Assembly (NCBI GenBank): GCA_023129805.1
Contig: JAGMBK010000044.1
Span: forward strand, 1-12,435
Direction of reading: 5' to 3'
Length of the DNA: 12,435 nucleotides
Origin: Candidatus Zixiibacteriota bacterium
Lineage (GTDB): Bacteria > Zixibacteria > MSB-5A5 > SM1-73
A model generated the notes under the pieces. The model ran no database searches, had not been told where the DNA came from, and was given only the letters and a program-made list of their open reading frames with translations. The translations under genes were made by a program, and so were the position numbers. Below are positions 1 to 6,860 of this stretch, in pieces. The first letter of the stretch is position 1. Every line of letters begins with the position of its first letter.

Positions 1-842
1 GGTATGAGCGCTCCGGGGTGTTGCAGGGGCTTTTTCGGGTGAGAGGCTTTACCATGGACGATGCTCATATTTTCTGCAAGCCAGAGCAACTGGAGGAGGA
101 GGTCATCAAACTCCTAGATTTCTCAACCTCTATGCTGAAGACCTTGGGCTTCGAGAAATATCAGATATTCTTGTCCACCCGACCGGAGAAATCCATCGGA
201 GAAGAACAAAACTGGGGAAAAGCACAAGATGCTCTGAGGAGGGCTTTGGAAAAGCAAAATCTGGAGTTCCAAGTGGATGAAGGGGGTGGTGCTTTCTATG
301 GTCCCAAGATCGATTTGAAAATCGAAGATGTTATGGGAAGACCCCATCAATGCACCACCATCCAGTTTGATTTCAATATCCCGGAGAGATTTGACCTAAC
401 CTTTGTGGGTTCGGATGGGAACTTTCATCGACCCATCATGATTCATCGGGCTCTTTTGGGATCGCTGGAGCGATTCTTCGGAGTGTTGATTGAACATTAT
501 GGGGGAGCGTTTCCTCTGTGGCTTTCTCCGGTGCAGGTTCGAGTGATGCCCATCACCGATGAACAAAACCCCTATTCTGCCGAAATAGGCAGTAGACTGA
601 GAGAAGAAGGCTTTCGAGTGGAGACAGATGAAAGAAACGAGAAGATAAACTATAAAATAAGAGAGGCGGAAAAGGAAAAAATACCGTATATGTTTATTGT
701 GGGCAAAAAGGAGGTTAAGGACAGGAACGTTTCAGTGAGAAGACACAGGAAAGGAGATTTGGGTCGGTTTGACGTAGATAAGATCATCCAAAAGTTGAAA
801 GAGGAGGTAAAAAACAAAGCGGTAGAATCCATAACCGTCTAA
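1..842 (+). CDS. thrS: Threonyl-tRNA synthetase, C-terminal part (5' truncated by window)
   Basis: This cytoplasmic class II synthetase charges tRNA-Thr with threonine. The frame is open from the first base: codons from position 3 read YERSGVLQGLFRVRGFT, so the GTG at 18 is an internal Val and not a start. Visible parts are the motif 2 region (FRVRGFTMDDAHIFC, with the His of the zinc site), the core segment around GGGAFYGPKIDLKIED, motif 3 with HRPIMIHRALLGSLERF, and the C-terminal anticodon-binding domain starting near WLSPVQVRVMPI and ending KNKAVESITV. About 280 residues are present against roughly 640 for the full enzyme; the TGS, editing and early catalytic parts lie to the left of the window. 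It stands upstream of infC, the usual order in many bacteria. The identification is secure. Confidence 0.97.
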   Translation, partial: YERSGVLQGLFRVRGFTMDDAHIFCKPEQLEEEVIKLLDFSTSMLKTLGFEKYQIFLSTRPEKSIGEEQNWGKAQDALRRALEKQNLEFQVDEGGGAFYGPKIDLKIEDVMGRPHQCTTIQFDFNIPERFDLTFVGSDGNFHRPIMIHRALLGSLERFFGVLIEHYGGAFPLWLSPVQVRVMPITDEQNPYSAEIGSRLREEGFRVETDERNEKINYKIREAEKEKIPYMFIVGKKEVKDRNVSVRRHRKGDLGRFDVDKIIQKLKEEVKNKAVESITV

Positions 843-882
843 ACAAAGATGAAAAATTCTTTTGAGCAAATTCTTAAAACGT

Positions 883-924
883 GGCGCTTTTTGAAAGCCA
901 AAACTTCTTAAGACTAAAAGCGCC
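883..924 (+). promoter_or_regulatory. Leader hairpin in the thrS-infC gap
   Basis: GGCGCTTTT at 883-891 is the exact inverse of AAAAGCGCC at 916-924, giving a 9-bp stem with a 24-nt loop. It lies 28 nt upstream of the infC Shine-Dalgarno sequence. No T-run follows, so it does not look like an intrinsic terminator. In other bacteria the infC-rpmI-rplT leader is where L20 acts on its own operon. A regulatory role here is inference from that location; only the stem is seen directly. Confidence 0.4.
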
Positions 925-951
925 TCTCAGTAAAGACAAAGAGAGCAAGAA

Positions 952-969
952 AGGAGGTGAGCTCCAATA
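952..969 (+). promoter_or_regulatory. Strong ribosome binding site that fixes an ATA start for infC
   Basis: AAGGAGGTGA (951-960) is nearly a full anti-Shine-Dalgarno match. Nine bases (958-966) separate GGAGG (953-957) from ATA at 967. The infC frame is closed by TGA at 958-960. Between that stop and GTG 1015 there is no ATG, GTG or TTG in frame, only ATA (967), ATC (982) and ATT (1000). ATA is the one placed correctly for this site. Confidence 0.8.
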
Positions 970-1503
970 AGAGCTAAGGAGATCAGGGTTAATCGAAGAA
1001 TTCGTTTTTCCCAGGTGAGAGTTATCGGAGAGACTGGCGAACAGATAGGGATCATGCCCACCAAAGACGCTATCAGGTTAGCGGAAGAGAGAGGGTATGA
1101 TCTGGTGGAGATTTCTCCAGGAGCCAGACCGCCGGTTTGTAAGATAATGGATTATGGGAAATACAAATATGGGCTTGCCAAAAAAGCAAAAGACGCCAAG
1201 AAAAAGCAGCGTTTCCTGCAACTGAAAGAGATGCGCTTCAGACCCAAAACCGAGGATCATGATTACACCTTCAAGATGAGACATGTTCGGGAGTTCTTGA
1301 CTCAGGGCAATAAGGTGAAGATTCTGGTGGTGTTCAGGGGGCGGGAAAGAGCTCATATCGAGTTCGGGCAGAAGATTCTGGATAAACTGAAAGTTGACCT
1401 TTCTGAGGTGGGAGAACCTGGGCCCAACCCCAGAATGGAGGGTCGGATTCTGACTTTGACTTTTGTGCCTAAGACGCAGGAGAGAAGCGCGGCTTCATCC
1501 TAA
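967..1503 (+). CDS. infC: Translation initiation factor IF-3, non-canonical ATA start
   Basis: IF-3 binds the 30S subunit, blocks premature 50S joining and checks the initiator tRNA and start codon. From ATA 967 the product is 178 residues, the normal family length. The N-domain reads [20 protein letters not shown], matching the family pattern N-x-x-I-R-x-x-x-V-R-[LV]-I. Next come the linker with [14 protein letters not shown] and the Lys-rich stretch, and then the C-domain with [32 protein letters not shown] and LTFVPK. A GTG at 1015 would give an ordinary start but would delete the conserved N-terminal strand and has no Shine-Dalgarno match. Rare start codons (AUU, AUC) are known for infC elsewhere and underlie IF-3 autoregulation, because IF-3 discriminates against them. 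The same control here is inferred. rpmI and rplT follow. Confidence 0.93.
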   Translation: MRAKEIRVNRRIRFSQVRVIGETGEQIGIMPTKDAIRLAEERGYDLVEISPGARPPVCKIMDYGKYKYGLAKKAKDAKKKQRFLQLKEMRFRPKTEDHDYTFKMRHVREFLTQGNKVKILVVFRGRERAHIEFGQKILDKLKVDLSEVGEPGPNPRMEGRILTLTFVPKTQERSAASS

Positions 1504-1603
1504 ATTTTCAAAACCGTCTGGCTCAAGTAGTTTTTTATCAACAAATTGGCTCAATGAGTTAACGTATATTGTTAAATACCTAAGAAGATGGAGGGATAGT
1601 CAG

Positions 1604-1798
1604 TTGCCCAAGATAAAGACAAATAGGGCCGCGGCCAAAAGATTCAAGAAGACAGGCGGGGGAAAGTTCAAAAGAAGCAAAGCCTTCAGAGGACATCTAT
1701 TGAGCAAGAAGAGCGCCAAAAGAAAAAGAGGCTTAAGGAAGGCTGGATTGGTTGATAAAGCTGATGAGCCTAAGGTAAGAAGGCTGTTAGCCAGCTAA
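1604..1798 (+). CDS. rpmI: 50S ribosomal protein L35, TTG start
   Basis: L35 is a small basic protein of the large ribosomal subunit. The 64-residue product begins (M)[20 protein letters not shown] and contains the family segment [23 protein letters not shown]; length and content are typical. The start is TTG at 1604, preceded by GGAGGG at 1590-1595 with an 8-nt spacer. The frame is open upstream to 1463 inside infC, but that extension has no L35 character. The 100-base gap after infC contains a near-direct repeat (TGGCTCAAGTAGTT at 1519-1532, TGGCTCAATGAGTT at 1547-1560) and a small inverted repeat TTAAC...GTTAA at 1559-1575 just ahead of the binding site. These might be part of an L20-type control region, but nothing proves it. 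Confidence 0.96.
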   Translation: MPKIKTNRAAAKRFKKTGGGKFKRSKAFRGHLLSKKSAKRKRGLRKAGLVDKADEPKVRRLLAS

Positions 1799-1809
1799 GG
1801 AGGATTCTA

Positions 1810-2169
1810 ATGCCCAGAGCAACAGATGCAGTAGCTTCACGAGCAAGAAGAAAAAAAATCCTGAAAGCCGCCAAAGGATATTACGGAGGCAGAAGCAAAC
1901 TGTATCGTACTGCCAAAGAGTCGGTTCAACGAGGATTAGCCTATGCCTATGCGCATAGAAGAAGAAGGAAGAGGGATTTCCGTCGACTCTGGATAGTGCG
2001 AATCAATGCCGCCGCCAGACTTTCCGGGCTATCATATAGCCTTTTTATCAACGGTTTGAAAAGAGCAGGAGTGATTTTAGATCGCAAAATTCTGGCAGAT
2101 ATGGCAGTTCGAGATAAAGAGGGCTTCGCTAAATTAGCTGAGTTGGCTTCAAGATCCAAAGCCGGTTAA
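1810..2169 (+). CDS. rplT: 50S ribosomal protein L20
   Basis: L20 binds 23S rRNA early in large-subunit assembly and in several bacteria represses its own operon by binding the leader. The 119-residue product is full length. The basic N-terminal helix region reads [25 protein letters not shown], followed by the conserved [20 protein letters not shown] and the globular C-terminal half with [24 protein letters not shown]. The start ATG 1810 has AAGGAGG at 1797-1803, which overlaps the rpmI stop codon, so the two genes are tightly and probably translationally coupled with an 11-nt gap. Confidence 0.98.
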   Translation: MPRATDAVASRARRKKILKAAKGYYGGRSKLYRTAKESVQRGLAYAYAHRRRRKRDFRRLWIVRINAAARLSGLSYSLFINGLKRAGVILDRKILADMAVRDKEGFAKLAELASRSKAG

Positions 2170-2175
2170 AAAGCT

Positions 2176-2206
2176 AAAAGGTGAGAGATCTCGAATACCT
2201 TTTCAT
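2176..2206 (+). terminator. Possible weak terminator after rplT
   Basis: AAAAGGT (2176-2182) pairs with ACCTTTT (2197-2203), with a small inner GAG/CTC pairing. The stem is short and AU-rich and the T-run is interrupted after four bases, so termination is uncertain. Downstream, 2207-2296 holds no gene. A poor sigma-70-like pair (TTCATA at 2202-2207, TATATT at 2224-2229) and an 8-bp palindrome CTCCGGAG at 2235-2242 are the only marks I see before the repeat element. Confidence 0.35.
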
Positions 2207-2296
2207 AAATTCTCCGTGTGGCTTATATTGTCCACCTCCGGAGTATTCCAAAATTCCAGTCTCCTGAAAAGAAGTCATTTGGTGCCAGAAACGTAG

Positions 2297-2420
2297 CGTA
2301 GGGACAGGGCTTGTCCTTCAGGATGAATCCTTTCCTTCGACCCTGAGGTCTCAGGACCGAAGGGCAGGATGAATCCCTGTCCTAACCCTGATGAGGACAG
2401 CCACAAGGGCTGTCCCTACG
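2297..2420 (+). repeat. MITE-like palindromic repeat element abutting pheS
   Basis: The element is bounded by an 11-bp perfect inverted repeat, CGTAGGGACAG at 2297-2307 and CTGTCCCTACG at 2410-2420. Inside are three smaller hairpins: GGACA/TGTCC (2302-2306/2312-2316); an interrupted central one, CCTTCG-CCTGA paired with TCAGG-CGAAGG (2334-2363); and GGACAGCC/GGCTGTCC (2395-2402/2408-2415). The 12-mer CAGGATGAATCC occurs twice, at 2319-2330 and 2365-2376. It carries no gene. The structure suggests a non-autonomous interspersed element rather than a terminator. It ends only 9 nt before the pheS ATG. Confidence 0.75.
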
Positions 2421-2429
2421 ACTCAAATT

Positions 2430-3467
2430 ATGTTAAGCGTAGCCAAATTCAAGCAGTCCCTCAAGCAGGCGCAAAAGGAAGCTCTCCTGAAGATAGAGCA
2501 AACCAGCGAGCTTGAAGGATTGGAACAGATAAGAATTAAATATCTGGGGAGGAAGGGGATTATTACCTTCCTTCTGAAGAGCTTAAAAGATTTCCCTGAA
2601 AAGGAGCGTCCGGCTTTAGGCAAACTCTCCAATCAGATCAAAGACCAATTAGAAGAGGTTCTCTTCAGAAAAATAAAGGAAGTGAAGGAAGGGGAGGTTA
2701 CCAGAAAAGGGGAGAAAGAATTCTTTGATTATACCCTTCTTGGAAGGAAAGGATGGGAGGGGAGGCTGCATCCCCTCACTCAGATAAATGAAAAGGTTGT
2801 AGAGATCTTTTATGGGATGGGGTTTGAAGTAGCCAGAGGTCCGGACGTGGAGACGGACTATTACAACTTCTCCGCGCTTAACTTCCCTCCCGACCATCCG
2901 GCCAGAGACATGCAGGACACCTTCTATGTAAAAGATGATCTCCTTCTCCGCACCCATACCTCTCCGGTTCAGATCAGGGTATTTGAGAAAAGAAAACCTC
3001 CGGTCAGGATCATTACTCCGGGAAGATGTTATCGAAACGAAGCCATCAATGCTCGAAGTTTCTGCACCTTTCTTCAGGTGGAAGGATTTTATGTGGACAC
3101 CGATGTCACCTTTGCCGATCTTAAAGGAGTCCTTTCTGCCTTCGTGTGGGAATTGTTCGGCAAAGAGGTGGCTTTAAGATTCAGAGCGAGCTTTTTCCCC
3201 TTCACCGAGCCTTCCGCCGAGGTGGACATCTCCTGTGTGATCTGTGGAGGGAAAGGTTGCAGTGTGTGTAAGCACAGAGGATGGCTGGAGATTTTGGGAG
3301 CGGGCATGATCGATCCAGAGGTATTCAAGGCGGTGGGCTATGATCCGGAAATCTATTCAGGTTATGCCTTCGGCATGGGGGTAGATCGGATTGCCATGCT
3401 AAAATATCGGATTGACGACATTCGGCTCTTCTACGAAAATGATCTGAAGTTCTTGAGGCAATTCTAA
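2430..3467 (+). CDS. pheS: Phenylalanyl-tRNA synthetase alpha subunit
   Basis: The catalytic alpha subunit of the cytoplasmic (alpha-beta)2 enzyme charges tRNA-Phe. From ATG 2430 it is 345 residues, the usual size. An N-terminal coiled-coil tRNA-binding arm is followed by IRIKYLGRKGIIT and the class II core: HTSPVQ (His about 176), motif 2 with GRCYRNEAINARSF (Arg 202, Glu 204), and motif 3 GYAFGMGVDRIAML from about 311. Four Cys (269, 272, 277, 280; CxxC-x4-CxxC) form a zinc-knuckle-like insertion, seen in a number of bacterial PheS proteins. An in-frame ATG at 2391 lies inside the upstream repeat element and adds 13 unrelated residues, so I prefer 2430. Neither start has a Shine-Dalgarno sequence, which may reflect insertion of the repeat. 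pheT starts one base after the stop. Confidence 0.95.
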   Translation: MLSVAKFKQSLKQAQKEALLKIEQTSELEGLEQIRIKYLGRKGIITFLLKSLKDFPEKERPALGKLSNQIKDQLEEVLFRKIKEVKEGEVTRKGEKEFFDYTLLGRKGWEGRLHPLTQINEKVVEIFYGMGFEVARGPDVETDYYNFSALNFPPDHPARDMQDTFYVKDDLLLRTHTSPVQIRVFEKRKPPVRIITPGRCYRNEAINARSFCTFLQVEGFYVDTDVTFADLKGVLSAFVWELFGKEVALRFRASFFPFTEPSAEVDISCVICGGKGCSVCKHRGWLEILGAGMIDPEVFKAVGYDPEIYSGYAFGMGVDRIAMLKYRIDDIRLFYENDLKFLRQF

Positions 3468-3468
3468 A

Positions 3469-5871
3469 ATGAAAGTAAGTATCAGATGGCTCAAAGAATT
3501 TGTTGACTTTGACATCGCAGTTGAAGAGTTAGCTTCCCGGCTTACCGACGCCGGTCTGGAGGTGGAGACCATCACACCGGTGGGCAGGGACTTGGATAGG
3601 GTGGTGGTGGGACAGATAAAGAGAATGTCCAAGCATCCACAGGCAGAAAAGCTGTCTGTGTGTGAGGTGGCGGTCGGATCGGAGAGCCTCCAGATCGTGT
3701 GCGGTGCCCCCAATGTAGCCGAGGGTGCCAATGTCCCGGTGGCTCTGATCGGTGCCAAGCTACCTGGAGGAATACAAATCACCGAAAACAGTTTGAGAGG
3801 TGTGGAGTCTTATGGCATGATCTGCTCGGAGAAGGAATTGGAAGTTGGGGAGGATGAGGAAGGGATCTTGATTCTGGATGCGGATCTTAAGGTGGGAGAA
3901 TCAATCTCCTCGGCACTGGACTTGGAAGACTGGATCCTGGATATAGATCTTACCCCCAATCGACCCGATTGTCTTTCCGTCATGGGAGTAGCCAGAGAGG
4001 TGGCGGCTTTGTGTGGAAGTCGATTAAAAAGGAGAGAGGTGAGCCTGCACGAAATCGAGGAGATGGCTCAAAATCGGGTGCAGGTGGAGATTGGCGATCC
4101 CCAAGCATGTCCCAGATATGCCGCCCGGGTGATTGAAGATGTTAAGATTGTTGAATCCCCCTTCTGGCTGAGAAGAAAGCTACAATCAGGCGGGATGCGC
4201 CCTATAAACAATGTGGTGGATATAACCAATCTTGTAATGCTGGAGCTGGGACATCCTTTGCACGGTTTCGACTATAAGCTCTTCGGACAAAAAAAGGTGG
4301 TGGTGAGAAGAGCGCAGGATGAGGAGAAGTTTGTCACCTTGGATCAGGTGGAACGCACCTTAAGCCGCGAAGCTTTGCTTATCACCGATGGGACAAAGCC
4401 GGTGGCTATTGCCGGAATAATGGGAGGGATGGAAAGCGAGGTTGGTCCTGATACCCGAACAGTCCTTCTGGAAAGCGCCTATTTTGATCCGAAAGTTATC
4501 CGGAGGGGACGGATATCTTTGAGCATATCCACCGAGTCGTCTCAGAGATTTGAAAGAGGAGCCGATCCCAATGGAGTGGTGAAAGCCATCGATCGTGCGG
4601 CTGAGCTTTTGGAGAACTTGGCTTCTGGCAAAGTATTGAAGGGTGTGGTGGATAGCTATCCTTCCCCCATCCATCCAGTGCAAATAACCCTAAGACCTCA
4701 ACGGGTTAATAAAATCTTAAGCACCGATCTTCAGCCCCAACAGATCAAAAGCATATTGTCCAGTTTGGAGCTTTCCGTCAAAGTTGAAAATTCCGTCGAA
4801 GGCGGGGAGAATTATGATCTGGAGGTGGAGATTCCCACCCTCAGACCTGATCTGACCCGGGAGATCGATCTGGTGGAAGAGATAGCTCGTATCCATGGTT
4901 ACGGCAATATAAAGACCACCTTGAGAGCCGGGGGTAACCTGGTCACGGAGATTGGCTGGGAGGATGAGGTCTCCCGAAGAGTCAAAGAGTTCCTGGTGGG
5001 AAGAGGGCTTTTTGAGGTGATTACCAACAATCTGGTGGACCCTGAGGTGCTGGCGAAATTGAATCCTGATATTCTTCCGGTCAGCATAAGGAATCCTTTG
5101 AGCCAGGACCTTTCCGTTCTTTCCACCACTCTGGCTTACAATCTTCTCTGGGTGGTAAGCCGGAACAAAAACCGGCTGGAGAAAAATTTAAGGATATTTG
5201 AACTGGGAAAGGTGTTTTCCGCCAAGGGAGACCGGTTGCCAGATGAAAGGCTTCATTTGGGTATAGCTATCTCCGGAAACAGAGAACCCCGCCATTGGGA
5301 AACTGAAGAGACGGAGACGGATCTTTTTGATCTCAAAGGAATTTTGGAGGGATTGTTCGAGCATCTTCTACTTTCCTTTGAGCTAAATCCCGGCGGAAAT
5401 GCTTTTTTGCAGGCGGACAGATGTTTCCACGTTCAGATAGGGGGCGAGAAGATTGGACTTTTGGGTGAGGTGACTGAGGAGATTTTGGATGCTTTCGAAA
5501 TCAAAGACAAGGTTTTCTGGGCGGAACTGGATTTTGAGAAACTTTCCACCAGAGTGCCTCGAAAAAAACAGTTTTCTTCTCTGCCCAAGTTTCCGCCGGT
5601 GGATCGGGACATAGCAGTGGTGGTGGATACGATGCTACTTTCCAAGATGATCAGAGACAAAATAAAAGAAGTGGGAGGTGGTATCGTGGAGGAGGTTACT
5701 TTGTTTGATGTGTATAAAGGAAAACAGGTTCCTGCTGGCAAGAAAAGCTTAGCTTACTTCGTTCGTTACCGCTCGCAGGAAAAAACATTAACGGACGAGG
5801 AGGTGGATGAAATTCACCGAAAGGTGATCTCGGAACTGGAGAGAAGCTTTGATGCCACTCTGAGAAGATAG
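3469..5871 (+). CDS. pheT: Phenylalanyl-tRNA synthetase beta subunit
   Basis: The beta subunit pairs with PheS and supplies tRNA recognition and editing of mischarged Tyr-tRNA-Phe. At 800 residues it is full length. Visible parts in order are the N-terminal MKVSIRWLKEFVDF; the EMAP-like tRNA-binding domain at about 45-150 (VVVGQI, HPQAEKLSVCEV, IVCGAPNV); the B3/B4 editing region (LDLTPNRPDCLSV-like DIDLTPNRPDC and MRPINNVVDITNLVMLELGHPLHGFD); the B5 domain; the catalytic-like core; and a C-terminal ferredoxin-like anticodon-binding domain over the last 90 or so residues (FPPVDRDIAVVV to RSFDATLRR). Only one base separates it from pheS, so the two are surely co-transcribed and translationally coupled. 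No key segment appears missing. Confidence 0.98.
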   Translation: MKVSIRWLKEFVDFDIAVEELASRLTDAGLEVETITPVGRDLDRVVVGQIKRMSKHPQAEKLSVCEVAVGSESLQIVCGAPNVAEGANVPVALIGAKLPGGIQITENSLRGVESYGMICSEKELEVGEDEEGILILDADLKVGESISSALDLEDWILDIDLTPNRPDCLSVMGVAREVAALCGSRLKRREVSLHEIEEMAQNRVQVEIGDPQACPRYAARVIEDVKIVESPFWLRRKLQSGGMRPINNVVDITNLVMLELGHPLHGFDYKLFGQKKVVVRRAQDEEKFVTLDQVERTLSREALLITDGTKPVAIAGIMGGMESEVGPDTRTVLLESAYFDPKVIRRGRISLSISTESSQRFERGADPNGVVKAIDRAAELLENLASGKVLKGVVDSYPSPIHPVQITLRPQRVNKILSTDLQPQQIKSILSSLELSVKVENSVEGGENYDLEVEIPTLRPDLTREIDLVEEIARIHGYGNIKTTLRAGGNLVTEIGWEDEVSRRVKEFLVGRGLFEVITNNLVDPEVLAKLNPDILPVSIRNPLSQDLSVLSTTLAYNLLWVVSRNKNRLEKNLRIFELGKVFSAKGDRLPDERLHLGIAISGNREPRHWETEETETDLFDLKGILEGLFEHLLLSFELNPGGNAFLQADRCFHVQIGGEKIGLLGEVTEEILDAFEIKDKVFWAELDFEKLSTRVPRKKQFSSLPKFPPVDRDIAVVVDTMLLSKMIRDKIKEVGGGIVEEVTLFDVYKGKQVPAGKKSLAYFVRYRSQEKTLTDEEVDEIHRKVISELERSFDATLRR

Positions 5872-5976
5872 AAGAAAAAATATCTTACATACTGTATTTT
5901 AGTTTATGGTTTTATTTGGACGAATTATTAAAGTTTTAAAAACATTCTAAAATAACTTGTGAAAAGAAGTTTTGTT

Positions 5977-6261
5977 ATGCAGTTAGAGAATTTCGAAAGA
6001 CTGGAAGAGAAGATCAGGCAGGCGGTGGAGCTGATCGATAAACTGAGGCAGGAAAACCAGGAGATCTCCTCTTCCTATAGGAAGTTAGAAGATCAGATAA
6101 ATAATTTTGAAAAGGGCACAAAAAATTTAAGCTTGGAGGCAGAGAGATTGAGAAACGAACTTGCCCACAAGGAAGGGAATTTTATTAAAAAGAAGGAGGA
6201 GATCAAAAGGCGGCTGGAGAAGCTTTTAGAGAAGTTAGTCCCGTTTGAAGCCGAAGGTTAG
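5977..6261 (+). CDS. Small coiled-coil protein, ZapB-like cell division candidate
   Basis: This is a 94-residue, highly charged protein predicted to be almost all helix. Leu, Ile and Val recur at heptad spacing through LEEKIRQAVELIDKLRQENQ, the following Lys/Glu-rich middle and the C-terminal RRLEKLLEKLV. There is no signal peptide or membrane segment. The opening (LENFERLEEKI...DKLRQENQEI) resembles the short coiled-coil proteins annotated as ZapB-like that sit next to zapA in several phyla. ZapB joins ZapA at the Z-ring. ATG 5977 is preferred because AAGAAG (5964-5969) lies 7 nt upstream; a GTG at 5959 adds six residues but lacks any binding site. The assignment rests mainly on position next to zapA, because coiled-coil similarity alone is weak evidence. 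Confidence 0.7.
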   Translation: MQLENFERLEEKIRQAVELIDKLRQENQEISSSYRKLEDQINNFEKGTKNLSLEAERLRNELAHKEGNFIKKKEEIKRRLEKLLEKLVPFEAEG

Positions 6262-6406
6262 GAGGCTTTTCGAAAAACTGCAAGGAGAAAAGAATTTGGA
6301 GTGTTCACCTTTAGGTGAACCATATAAAGCTCATTGTCTTTTCCCCGCCAAAGGCGAGATGCTCCAACAAAACCTTTACCTGTTTGACTTTTTCGAAAGC
6401 TTTCGA
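6262..6406 (+). ncRNA. Candidate structured RNA between the zapB-like gene and zapA
   Basis: A long-range closing helix is visible: GCTTT and CGAAAAA (6265-6269, 6271-6277, one bulged T) pair with TTTTTCG and AAAGC (6389-6400), 12 bp in all. Inside, beyond open stretches of about 18 nt on each side, TTGGAG (6296-6301) pairs with CTCCAA (6362-6367) and encloses two hairpins: GTTCACC/GGTGAAC with a TTTA loop (6303-6320) and CGCC/GGCG with an AAA loop (6346-6356). A closing stem, two-sided bubble and apical stem is the general plan of 6S RNA, and 6S is often next to zapA. I do not recognise a 6S sequence motif, no T-run terminator follows, and I see no promoter for it. It could instead be a leader or read-through structure. 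Confidence 0.35.
6393..6406. promoter_or_regulatory. 14-bp perfect palindrome upstream of the zapA promoter
   Basis: TCGAAAGCTTTCGA is perfectly self-complementary and ends 9 bases before the candidate -35 box at 6416. A related 10-bp palindrome TTTTCGAAAA occurs at 6267-6276. It could be an operator for a dimeric regulator, or simply part of the closing helix of the folded region. Confidence 0.35.
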
Positions 6407-6415
6407 TAAATTCTC

Positions 6416-6445
6416 TTGACAAAGTGTGGTTGTATTTCGTAACAT
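6416..6445 (+). promoter_or_regulatory. Sigma-70-type promoter for zapA (and possibly rny)
   Basis: A perfect -35 box TTGACA (6416-6421) is followed after 18 bases by TAACAT (6440-6445), which matches the -10 consensus at four of six positions. Transcription would start near 6452 and leave a leader of about 85 nt before the zapA ATG. It is the best promoter match I found in the window by eye. Confidence 0.55.
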
Positions 6446-6536
6446 TTTGGTTGAGGTAGTTTAATAAATGGTTTTACTTGTGGGGAAAGAGAACAAAAGA
6501 GCTTTTAGAAATCTTCTTTTTAATTAACTTAGCGTT

Positions 6537-6839
6537 ATGGAAGAGAAAAAGCAATCGGTTAAAGTTAATATTTTTGGTGAAGATTATCCTATTAAGGGAG
6601 ATACAGACGCTTTTTACATCCAAGAGGTTGCCAAATATGTAGATCAAAAGATGAAGGAGGTGTCAGAGAAATTATCCAACAAACTGCCTTTAAGGGTGGC
6701 AGTTTTGGCAGCCATGAACATAGCCGATGAGTTGTTCAAAGAGAGAGAAGACAAGGAGAAAAAACTTCTTAACGTAGAGGAAAGATCGCAATCCCTTTTA
6801 GAACAGTTAAATAGTAAGGTCAGTCAGAAAGATTTCTAA
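6537..6839 (+). CDS. zapA: Cell division protein ZapA
   Basis: ZapA is a small cytoplasmic protein that binds and bundles FtsZ filaments at the division site. The 100-residue product has the family head VKVNIFGEDYPIKGDTDAFYIQEVAKYVDQKM, then a helix containing LPLRVAVLAAMNIADELF, and a C-terminal coiled coil (KEREDKEKKLLNVEER...LLEQLNSKV) that mediates tetramer formation. Length is typical. The start ATG 6537 fits the family N-terminus, but the preceding AT-rich leader (TTTTTAATTAACTTAGCGTT) contains no Shine-Dalgarno sequence, unusual beside the strong sites of infC, rplT and rny. It has its own likely promoter at 6416-6445, and rny follows. Confidence 0.95.
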   Translation: MEEKKQSVKVNIFGEDYPIKGDTDAFYIQEVAKYVDQKMKEVSEKLSNKLPLRVAVLAAMNIADELFKEREDKEKKLLNVEERSQSLLEQLNSKVSQKDF

Positions 6840-6860
6840 AAACTCATTTTTGTTTTTGTT

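Noticed and set aside
1463..1603. Upstream extension of the rpmI frame into infC
   Set aside because: The added 47 residues have no L35 character. TTG 1604 has a good binding site and gives the normal 64-residue L35.
2170..2296. T-box or other tRNA-sensing leader upstream of pheS
   Set aside because: No T-box sequence (AGGGTGGNACCGCG-like) or antiterminator structure is visible.
2391..2429. In-frame ATG 2391 as the pheS start
   Set aside because: It lies inside the repeat element, has no Shine-Dalgarno sequence, and the extra 13 residues do not resemble PheS N-termini.
2935..3177. Second plus-strand frame inside pheS
   Set aside because: It overlaps motif 2 of PheS in another frame and has no binding site or recognisable content.
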